Below are positions 26,601 through 38,600 of a DNA stretch of 64,000 nucleotides, piece after piece. The number at the start of each line of letters is the position of its first letter. The first letter of the stretch is position 1. The notes under the pieces were generated by a model. That model saw only the letters and a program-made list of their open reading frames with translations. It did no database searches and was not told the origin of the DNA. The translations under genes were made by a program, and so were the position numbers. This stretch comes from Zantedeschia hybrid cultivar (taxonomy: Eukaryota > Streptophyta > Magnoliopsida > Alismatales > Araceae), in assembly GCA_030544215.1 (NCBI GenBank), contig JARZZO010000014.1, positions 37,353,734 through 37,417,733 on the forward strand, read 5' to 3'.

Positions 26601-29600
26601 GAGTCCCAATGATTGAAAGAACATTGCATCCATTGGCCCAGCACATCCCAAACTACACAAGTAAGAGCAAGTGAGGAACAAATGATCTTTAGACTCCTCC
26701 TCCACCCCACATAGGCTGCAGTTATTGACTAAACCCGGCACAAACGGATAAGTCAATCACAAGTGGGGAACCTATTCAATGAGACCCTCTAAAGCAGGAC
26801 CTGCACCTTGGTTGAACTCCTAGTCTTCCAAACAGCAGGGAATAATGGATACCTAGTGCCCCAATCTACCATAAAGGAATAGGCCGATCTGACAGACAAT
26901 GTCTCCTTGGAGTCGCCCCTCTGCACCTACCGGTCCTTGGCTATCATTTCCAATTGAAATGGCTCTAGTAAGTCAAGCCGGTGCAACAGGTCTGTCACCT
27001 CTCATCAGTGATATTTCTTCTGAAAGCAGGCCTTTGGCAAGGAGTAGATGAATCCATAGAAATGATTGACAAGCGCACGGGGCTTGGAAGTAATGACAAA
27101 AACCCTCAGGAGCAAATTGCAGAGGGGCTGGTGAGAACACCAAACATCAAGCCAAAAAAGGGTAAGAGTACCATCCCCTGATCCAGGATCTAGCGAGAAA
27201 AAGATAGTAGCCACAGTGGAGGATAAAGGGCTTTTTGGTCCCTGTTTTATATTTTCTCTTGTTGCTGTTCTTAGTTTTTTTTTTTTTTTTGCCCCAGTCA
27301 TGAGGGGTATTTTTGTTTCTGTTATTTATTTGTAGACTACCCTATTAATATAAATAGAAAGGAAGAGGAGCCACATGTTTTATGATGGCTGCAGTTATCC
27401 CTTCTCATCCCTTCTTCTTCCTCTCTTCATTCTCTTGTATTTTCTTCTCCTAAAATTCATCATGGTATCAGAGGGACCCTATGCCATGGTTCCTATGGAT
27501 TTCCAGTGTCATACGCATCGTCTCTGAGCCCCTCTATTAATGCGTCGATCCCCTGTTCAGAATAGGGGATCGATCTGAAGGCCACCATGCCGACTTTCCT
27601 CTTTCCAAAATTACCAAACAGTGGTTCCTCTCTGCTCAGCTGACCATCTAAGGGGTGTGTGGTTTCCTCTGGGTTGTTTTTCGGGCTTCTGAAAACCCTT
27701 TCCTTGGTGCACCTTCATCTTTTGGTGTTCGGGAGTCTCCGATATCGGCCGAGAAGATATTCGGATTCTGTTTCCCCATCGAGGGTGGTACGTAGAATGG
27801 AACTTAAGAAAAAGAGTATATTCTGGGCATCTAGAAAATATTTTCTCAACTAAAATTTTCACATATTTTCAGTTCTATTGTTGCTAGTATTGCTGTCCCG
27901 AGTGTGATGCCATGGGTATCCTGATTATGGAGAGGTCATTTGGCATCAGGGCCCCCCGCACTTGCCCCAATCATGTCCCCTTAGGGAGGTGACTCGCGTG
28001 GTCCTCTTCCCCTCAGAGATGCTAGGAGTGTGGTGGTCTTGGGCACTTATGGTGGGGCTGCCCCTCTCTTAAGGGATGGTCCTATGCAGATGTGGTCATG
28101 GGTATCACCAGCTTCAGCCAGCCTTGTCAGAATTTTAACGCTAGGGGTGGTGGGACTTCATCCAACTATGTGGAAGTGTCCTCTGAGATTTGGAGGTGCT
28201 CCGTAGTAGGAAGCAGCTGGTGAAGAGATGCCTCCGAGGTCTAGTGGTGGATGGAGTGGGACTAGGGACATCCAAAGGTATCCTCAATCTCCTTGCCTCA
28301 AGGTGGTATGGAGACGCATGGGAGGTTCACCAAGTTTTTGTGAAGCTATTTTTGGTTGTGCCCTTTGGAATAGCTTGCGGTTGAGGCTTTCGCTGCTGGG
28401 GTTGTGGTCCACTAGAACTTCGTGGTAATTACCATGCCATGGAAGCTTCATACGGCTATTTTCCCCAACCCCAGACCTGTGCTGGTTGGGGTGCAACTAG
28501 TGGGGGTCCCCTTTACCTTGATGGTGTAGCATTTGGTCCATAAGTTGGAGGCCTGCTTCGCCGATTTAGAGAATATCTCATCTTGGATCTTCAGATCAGG
28601 GCCGATCCTGGAGGTTTCAATTAAAGCGAGGGTCCTGTCGGTGAAGGACATCTTGGCGGTGATCATCATGATGGTGGAAGGTGTTAAGGTGCTGATCCGG
28701 GTCCACCACTGCACCTAGGATGGTGGCAACGCTCCAACTTCTGTGGGGCTAGGGTTGTCGAGCAGAGTGGGCAGGAAGTTGAAGACGCATTTACCAAACA
28801 CGCGTATAGGGCTGGGGGTTCAAAATTTGAACCACCCGACCTTTCTTCTTCGCCCCAAAGGCCGATTGGACTAGACGGACCGTATAGGTACAATCGAGTC
28901 GATCGGGTGATCGTTCTGTCATTTCGGGGAAATCCATCGGGCCGATTGATGACTTACCCCAGTTTGTTGAGACTTGTTGGACTCAATGCCCCTCTTCCTT
29001 CTCACCTGTTAATAGCCTGCATTGCACCTGTCCCTCTTTTTTAGCCCACTGCTGTTCCAGTATCCACTGCACCTCCTCGTCTCGCCTCTGTGGGTGGATA
29101 CGATGGTGTCTTCTGGTGGCCCTTTGCATGGTGGACTCTTCTCTCTTGGCTAGGGGACTCATTGCTCGCCCTCTCCAAGTCCTTCCAGCGGTGTTGGTGC
29201 CCTTGCTTCCACTATGCGGAACTGGCACCTACAGGATGTGCCCCCCCCCCCCCTATAGAGTAGTCCTACCCAACTGGCTAGGAAGTGACAACTTTAACTC
29301 GGTTGCTCTTGCCAAGTTGCTTTCTCCAATGCTTCCAGATAGGGAGCTCACTAGTAGTAGCCCCTTAGAACTGATACCTTAGGGGGAAGGTATTAGGCAG
29401 GAGGTTGCACTGACGAGGAATTGCTTCTTGAGATGACTCAAAGGCTGTTCTTGGAAGCCCAATTTTTCACTTTAGAGTGCCCATACTTTGTAGTTCTCCC
29501 GGTTTCTATCGAGGAGGAAGAGAGGCTTCATGCAATGGGCTAGACGAAGAGCCAGAGGGACAAGATAGTTTGGATAGGGAGGAGGTCAAAGATGTCCTGC

Positions 29601-32600
29601 TAGGGTGGAACAGGTCATAAAGGAGCAAGTGCGGGAGGTAGCTGAGAACATGGTTGGCAGTATCGGCCGATACCGGTACGTATCGGCCGGTACGTACCGG
29701 TATCGGCCGGTACCGGTACCGATACCCTCCAGATCGGCCGATACCGGTCTTTGTAGTAAAAAGAATAAGAAAATTTTTATTAATTTTTTATTGGCCGGTA
29801 CCGGCCGATACCGATACCGATACGTATCGGTACCGGTACCCACCGGTACCGGTACCGATACCGAGATTGCCATCCTTGGCTGAGAAGGTGGGTGTTTTTG
29901 ATGGCTTGGAAAAGGATGTGCACTAGATCCTCCTAAAGATTTAGAAGAGATGGCAGCTAGGTTTGGCTTGTATTGCTGTTGAGGGTGGGTGTTGAGGAAG
30001 GGGGAGGTATATTTCCATAGGGTGGTGGGAGGTTAAGGGGGGAGGGGAACTTGTTTTCTCACGAGGATGATTTATTCGAACGTCAGGAGGGTGTATGGAA
30101 AGGAGAAGAGAAGGATTGTGAGGGACTTTATTAGGAGGGGTAGACTAGACATCCTCTGCAGTTAGGAGTCAAAGTGTAATGCTGACATGGAGGCTATTAT
30201 GTGGGAGATTAGGGGTTGTAGATTGATGAAAGGGATAGTTGTCCTAGTTGTGGTAATGCTGGAAGGATCATGACTCTATGGAACGAATGTAAGGTAGAAG
30301 AAGTGTATGGGTGCATGTGATAGCTTGTTACATTGAGATTCCTCTACCTTTGTGATGCTTTGAGTGGGATTTCTCAGGCGTATACGGTCCGCAGAGTAGG
30401 CCTAAGAAGAGGACTTTGTGGGAGTAGCCCCTATCTTTTAGAGGCTGACAGGCTATGGTGCCTTAGTGGGGACTTCAATGCTGTGACATCCCCAGGTTAG
30501 AGGAATGGCCCTCCACTTCCTATGGAAATGATGGAGGATTTAAGAGAGTTCAATGATGAAGCTGCATTGGTGGATGTATACACTCACAATGCGACTTACA
30601 CTGTGTCTAGCCTATGAGGACCCCTCTCTCCCCAAGCTAGATAGAATTATGGTTTCAGTATGACTGGGAAGATCATTCCTCTCAGATGTACGCAGAGTAT
30701 ATGACAACATTGGCCTTTGGTTATAAACCTATTCTCTTTCGCTCTTGTGGCATGTTAACAGGCACCTATGGTTCCTACTTGAGAATTATTGGCCGAGAGA
30801 AAGAGATTTTGCTGAATCGGTAAGGATCAATATCATGTCAAAAAAGTGTTTACTAGCTATTGAACTTGCATGCATTTATAGGATAAAGTCACATGTTTTT
30901 ATCAGAAGAAGGTCATTGAAAGAAAACTCAAAGTTGATGAAATGGTTGTAAAAAGAAAGGTGCTAGATCCAAACTCGAGGATCCTTACGTTATTAAAGAA
31001 GTGTATCCAGGTAATGCTTATAGGTTAGTTGATACGGACCTATACCATCCCTAATTAGACGTGTTGATTGGCATGGTGCGAGGACTAGTGGAATACAGAG
31101 CTTACCCGTTGCCCTAGTAGGGGGAAGTTGCGAAAGGGAAAAAATAGAACCCAAGAAAAGAAAAATGTCAAATCCAAATCAAATCAAATAAAGTCAAATG
31201 TCAAATCCAAATTATAAGGGCACGACAAGAGGGCAATAGATTAAGTAGGGTGCCACGAGATCTCTTCCTTAGAAGGTGGCTAAGGACAAAGAGTTTCCAC
31301 CATTTTACAGAACCTTTAGACAAGTCAAGGAACCTCCTCTTGAGAGTGCAAGAGATAAAGCTAACAATAATGAGAATAATCATCAATGAAAGATAAAAAG
31401 TAGTGATGACCATCTATAGAAGGAACTGGAGAAGGACCCAAACATCAAAATGAACAAGATCAAATGGAGCCGAACTTCGTTTTATTGATACTGGAAAAAT
31501 AGTTATACAATGTTTGGTGAGTTGACATATTTGACATTGTAAAGACTCCGTGGACCGAAAAGTAAACAAATGTAGGAAAGTAATCTTAAGAGACTTAAAG
31601 GCTAGGTGACCAAGTTGAGAATGCCGTAAGTAGACATCTCCAAAAGGCTGATATATTTTGCTACAAATAGAGGACTGAAAAGCAGCAAATCCATCGGGCT
31701 TGAAATGATAGAGACCATCTACTTCACAACCATTCCCAATTGTCTATTGTGTCCGTAGGTCCTAAAAAACACAATGTATAGGTAAAAAGGTCACAAAGCA
31801 ATTAAGAGATTTTGTGATACTACTCATAAAGAGAAGATTACTAGATAGAGCGGGTATATGAAGAACGACTAGAAGGATTAAGTGACCATTCAGACAAATG
31901 GAACCCTTGCCAGCAATGGTGGCTTGGGTACCCTCAACAATAGTCACCTTGTCTTGTCCAGATGACAAAGAATAAGAAATAAAGTGAACGAAGATGCCAT
32001 CCATGTGGTCTGTAGCCCCATAGTTGATAACCCAAGGGCTAGATCAAGGGTGAATAGTACTAGCACTAAGTGTTGTTCCGATAGTACCTGAAGAAGAAGC
32101 ACTCATTTTATCAAACTGAGACAAAATCCTCTATAGACAAGGAATGTCGGAAGTAGACAATGATGGCGCCTGAGATGAAGAGAAACCACACTCAATAGAA
32201 GATGCCAGGGTACTGCTAGGGGTTGAGATGCAGCAGTACCTGAAGAAGAAGCACTCATTTTATCAAACTGAGACAAAATCCTCTATAGAGGAGCAATGTC
32301 GGAAGTAGACAATGATGCCGCTTGAGATGAAAAGGAACCACCCTCAATAGATGATGCAAGGGTAGTGCTAGGGGTTGAGATGCAGCAATATTACCTTTTG
32401 CAGTACGGCCTCCCTTACCACCATGACCACAAGTCTTGAATTTTGTAGCTTAGGCTCCCAGTAGAAATCAACATCATGATTGTCCTGATTGCAATGTGTA
32501 CAATGCTTGGTACTTTTGCCTTTAGGTTTAGAGGATGGAAGAGCATCTTTGTTCATAATAGCTATAAACTTCCCGCCCCCTTAAGAAGGAAGCACAGTAG

Positions 32601-35600
32601 ATGGTGCAAACATCTCTTGACGACGGCCCTCTTCATTAAGAATCTTTGAGAAGACACCTTTCAGAGAAGGTAACACATCTGTCGAAAGAAGATGTCCTCG
32701 GAGCGAGTCATAATGAGCATCAAGACCAGTAAGAAATTTGAAAATTTTTGTCTACTCAACATGCTTCAAGTGAAGAGCCTGATCAGCAGTATAGTTCCAT
32801 TTATACTATACAATGATTCCACTTGATTAAACTCACCGAAGAAGGCTATAACAGACTGCCGAGCTTGCTTGAGAGAGTGGATCTCACTAGTCAGTTGATA
32901 AGTCCGAGCAATGTTACTCTATTGTCTATATAACCTTCCTAACAAAGTCGACATCCCAAAAGTTGTAGATGCATACATAATAAGATGCTGAATATCAGGA
33001 CTAACAAAGTTAATGATCCATCCCATAACAAGATTGTTATCGACATCCCTAAAAGGTTCACTTGGAATATAAGAGTGAGGGAGAAGCAACGGAACCATCA
33101 ATACAACCAAGCTTGCCTTTGCCACCAAGAAAAATAGTAGCCGACATAGCCCAGAGACGATAATTGGAAGCATTCAACTTAACTGTTATCATTTGAAGAG
33201 AATGATGATCAGGTGCAGTCGGATGAAGAGATGAACACATGGAGAAACCAAAACTTCGAGAATCTCCAATATTTACCATGTCTTTTTTTATGATATATTG
33301 TATGAAAAACCTGTGATTTTGTGGGTTATGAACTTGCTAAGTCGGTTGGGACTTACTCTTGCTCACTAACTATTTTTCAAAAAAATGAGGTAAAAGTAGA
33401 GTTGTGGGATGGGAGACTTAGAGTCATAAGATCCAATTGCTATTTAGACCTATGTTTCATTTTTAGATTTAGAATTTATGTAATTAAGTTGGTTAGAACT
33501 CTTGAGATGTAATTTTGATATGTTTAGAGATCCTAAATAAGTATTGTAATTTGTAGTATTTATTACTTAGTGGATATATTTGTGGTTATGATGGTTGATT
33601 CATAGTGTTATAGATGTTTATATGTGCTCACTCTGGAAACTCAGTGAATGTTTCGGTTGTTCCCACTGTGGCGCGTCCGCTGGTTCGAAGTAAACCGGTA
33701 TGACTGAACCGAGTTGGCGAGGTGTTACAAAAAATGGTATCAGAGCTAGTTCCAGACTGACCACTTAAATATGATCAACCTGAGCCACTGAACTAGGATC
33801 ATAGGCATAGGATTGTAAAGAATTAGGTTTAAGCAGATGGATCCTCCTTTCCTTAAGGGGGAGAATGACCCCACAGTAGTGGAGTGTAGAGAATAAGGTA
33901 ACCAAAGCAAATATATGATGCGGGAAGGAACTAGAACAATTGATAGAGCAATAAGCTAGTTAATCACTTAAGTCTTTCCTTGAAATACTTAAGAACTTAG
34001 GATAAAGTTTGACTAGAATAAGAGTAAGGTAATCTAATGCACTCTAGGGACTTGTAAGTTGATGCTTAGAAAGACGAATAGAGCATTAAGATTCATTATG
34101 ATACTTAGCGAAACTATGGTAAGTTAATTATATGGTAGCTGTAGATGCCGTATAACCAGCTTATCTATAGCAGAATGGAAGTATCCTGCTTGTTTGCCTC
34201 CTCCTTAAAAATGTGTATATGGTGTGTGTCTTTGAATTGGGGGCCATGGGGCCCTATTTCTAGGTCCCAAATTGGACCCGATGGGGGGTGCCACCGGATG
34301 AGCCCACGGTGGGGGATGCCACCGGTTACATTCTCTCTCTTTCTCTTTTTTTATTTTTTTATTCACATATGGGGGTGAGAAGGGAGAGAGAGAGCATTGA
34401 GAGGAGAGAGGGGGGGGATCCAGTGGACACCCCCACTGGTTCCAACCGGTGGGGGTGGCCACCGGCCTTGGACCCCCCACCGGTTGGGAACCGGTGGGGG
34501 GTCTCCCCACCGATTTTGGGAAATCAGTGGGGGGGGTCCTCCCCTCCCCCTCTTCTTTTGCTTTTTTACTTTTTTGGCTCTTAATGAGCCTTTGCCCATT
34601 GATTTCAGTTTTGGCCAAGTGTGAAAAGGGTTTTGCCCATTAGTTTCATATTTGGCCAAGTGTGAAAAGGGTTTAGGATGGAGGGCTTTAATGAGGGTTT
34701 TGCATGGAGTTCTTAATCAAGTGTGAATGGGGTTAAGAACTCCATTAACTCTCCTTTTCCTTAATTAATTCCCCCCCCCCATTTGAATTTTCAAAGAAGA
34801 AAGAGAGGGAGGGAAATCATCCTCCCCCCCCACCGGTTTCTCTCTTGGAACCGATGGGGGGGGTTCCCAACCAGTGGGGGGTCCCCCCACCGGTTCCCTC
34901 TCTCTCTCCTCCCTCCTCTTGGCCTATTTAAATAAAAGGGGAATGGGAGAGAGGGGTCCACTTTCCTCTTTGGGTAATTTTCCTCTTTGAGTTTTCAGAT
35001 TCTTCCCCCTTTTCTGGGCTGCAGATTTTGGTGCCCCTCGGGGAGTGGTTTTTGGCCCAGTTGAGCTCCCTATTGGGCCTTCTTATTGGGCCACCTATTG
35101 GGCCTGCCTCCCTTGCTATTGGGCCTTTATATGGGACCATTTTGGGCAAGTTTGGAGACCATTTTGGGCCTATTCCGGGACTGGTTTGGGCCCATTTCGG
35201 GACTGACTTAGGCCCTCATTTTGCAGCGTTTGGATCATCCTTGTTGCTGCATTTTAGGGTCCTCCTTTGGGCCTCACCATCAAGGGTCATGAAGGAGATT
35301 TAGGAGTTGATCTCGGAAACATATAAGGGCGATTTGGGGCTGTTTTAGGCCTTCGTAAGAACCTCGATCAAGGCTTTTTGGCTTAGGTATGCTTCTTCCC
35401 CCATTACCCTTCATGTAATTTTATGTTTTCCTATGTACATGAGAGGGTCTCCATTTGATATTAACCCTCATATCATAGGCATATATTTCTTGTTTTGCAT
35501 AACATAGTCCCATATGAACATGTGCTATGCATATTTTCCCATATAGTGAGCATATGTCATGTAGTAGTTTTTATATAATCATGTGCATATGCGTGCCATT

Positions 35601-38600
35601 ATCTCGCATGAAAATTTTCGGGTTCAACAAATGCCCCCCACGGGATGCGCGCCGGAGACAAAGTCGAAGGCGAGTGTCCCGTGCACCATTTCATATATAT
35701 GCATATATTTGTGTCCATGGGTATGTTTTTGCATATCCCGAGGGATTATTTTCATGTCATATATGTATTAACACCACCTTGCTAATCTCCCTATCCTGCT
35801 CAATATGGTTTGAGCATATGTAGATTTTTTTAGGAAAATAGCGATACTGCCCCATATTCTTTGTGCAATCAATTGCACGATTTGCCATGTATATTTGCTC
35901 CTATGGAGCTTGTGGGTTCGGACACCCTTCATTTTTTTTCGGTACTTGAATATTCCAGAATCGCTCCCGCAAACCTTGTCTTCATGACTTTGCGATTTTC
36001 TGGGGGCGTTTGGAGTTATTTGATTCCCTTTACACCTAGATCCTCTTGGCCTTCGTGACTTGGAGAGTCCTTATAAGATTGGTGCCATCTGAATTGTTCG
36101 AGACATTGCTCGGTCCCGGGTCTCTCTTGGCCTTCGCGACTTGAAGATTAGTTGGGAACATAGAGCGGGTCACTCAATTCTGACGGCGTCATTCCTATTC
36201 AAGGGATATTAATACCTTATTTTGGCATTTCCGGGAGCTCGATATGAGGCATTCCGGATTGGCCAAGTGTCCGCCACTAAGACAATATATACGTGTCTAA
36301 AGGCATGATATGGATATTGTGCAAATATTAGCACTTCATTCTTGTTTAGGCATTTCCAGGTGCTCGATATGAGACATACTGGGTTGGCCCTGTTTTCGCC
36401 ATATATAGGCGATATTCAAGTATTTTTGCATTATCCCGACTTCCTGTTGGGATTTTGCTATATTGTTGCTTTGTGTATTATTTTGACATGTGTTTTTTTT
36501 GCTGATGTTCCCTTTTGCAGGTTGATATTCTTGGTTTGCGTCATTATGGCCGCTCTTGGCGATATTCCCGTCGAGGGATTTCAGGAGGACATTGCTGCGT
36601 ACCTGGATGCGGGGTTCCGCTGGGTGGCTCAGCCACATTTGCGGATCACTATCGAGGATGTTGTCCCCATCTGCCGGGAGAGCATTTATAGAGATGGAGA
36701 ATTCTTCTATTTCTTGCAAGGCGAGACAGCTTGGCACCTTCCTTCAGACGCCTCCATATATGAACTGCTCCAATCATATATTCATATTGAAGATGGGGTC
36801 GAAAGACCATTATCTCCTTCGGAGCGTCGCGATCTGGAGCGCGCCATTTTACTGGATCGCGACAATATGGAGGGACTTCTCCCCTTCTCGTATCCGGCTT
36901 TCCCTTTTTCCGTTGACCGGTTGTGGGAATTTCCTACTCCTGAGCAGGTGGGGCCCATTCGAACTATACTTCGGATCCATGACATCAGTAGGACCTATCA
37001 GCCAGCTATGTGGACGCGAGTAGGGAGTCGTCCTTATGAGGCTACACGGCATCCGCAGGGGCTATTTCTGACTGAGGCAGAAGAAGGCTCAATTCATGAT
37101 TCTTCTGACTTCAGTATATTGCTATCAGATATATGTCGGGGCGTTCGCCCGGCCTGGGATGTTCGTCTTCAAGTCAGGAGCTCGCATGTTTTCCGCCTGG
37201 TGCTACAGAATGGCTCCTGCATATTCTGAAGAATTATCGGCCAATTCTTGATAGGGCCGATATTTATGAGGCCGTTGCAGCGGCCCAATATGACTATCCT
37301 TGCCATCATGGCTTCATCCAGGCAATTGTTGAGCGCTATATTCGCGATACCAACACTATCGCGACCTCAAAGGGCGAGACTGCCATTGACCTTTGGTCTC
37401 TGCATCGGATTTCAGGTCTGCCAATTATGGGAGAACCTTATGAAGAAGGGGTGTTAGATGAATTCCGCAAGGAATGGTCAAAATCCAACTTTCGGTAAGA
37501 GCCGAAAAGAATGAAACTCAGGACGGAACGGGCATAAGAGAGCTGACCCGTCCCCTGGCTGGCTCGCCAGTCGAAGAATAGTGGGCAATAATGAAACCAT
37601 TTCTCTGCCAAGGGGAGAATAACCTGAAAGTATGAGTCCCACCCAGGCACTAACATAATGGGTGGCCATAACCACCGAACAAGTATTTAGGGTACCCGAG
37701 CTGCAAAGAGCCCCAAAAGAATGGTATATGCTGGCAAGTGCCGCTGGCGCAATGGCAAGGTGCGTCCCCACTGTAAGTCTCAAGGCCACCAATAAAGCTT
37801 CGGGCCGCAAAGCCCCCTCGTCCCCATATAGGACAGCAAAAGTCGCTAGCCAATAAGCTAGATAAGCAACTACATAAGTCGTATCATCAAGGCCCCAGGG
37901 GTTTTCATACTGATGTTCTGGCGCGATAATGATACATCGGCGAGAAACATCCTGATATGACAATATTGAAGGGACCCGTTCATCGAACATGCTGGCAAAG
38001 CCTCAGTGATAACGGAAGGGCCCTCCAAAGAAGAATCTGACCCAAGCGGCTGGCGATACTTTGCCTGGGCCAGAAGAACTCCCCCAATTAGAGGAGGAGG
38101 CAGCACGCTTCACCTTGGATGAATCCCGCCATATCTTCAGCAAGTATCTGTAGCAATAAGGGGTGGTGTAGCTCCCCGCACCGTCAGTGGTGCTGCGATG
38201 GAATTCATCTAACACCCCTTCTTCATAAGGTTCTCCCACAATTGGCAGACCTGAAATCCGATGCATAGACCAAAGGTCAATGGCAGTCTCGCCCTCTGAG
38301 GTCGCAATAGTGTTGGTATCGCGAATATAGCGCTCAACAATTGCATGGATGAAGCCATGATGGCAAGGATAGTCATATTGGGCCGCTGCAACGGCCTCAT
38401 AAATACCGGCCCTATCAAGAATTGGCCGATAATTCTTCAGAATATGCAGGAGCCATTCTGTAGCCTCCAGACGGAAAACATGCGAGTTCCTGACTTGAAG
38501 ACGAACATCCCAGGCCGGGCGAACGCCCCGACATATATCTGATAGCAATATACTGAAGTCAGAAGAATCATGAATTGAGCCTTCTTCTGCCTCAGTCAGA

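Noticed and set aside
34205..34618. A 137-codon minus-strand frame rich in Pro and Gly
   Set aside because: It comes from runs of G and C in the leader of the gypsy-type element; frames are open on several strands at once because stops are rare in such sequence.
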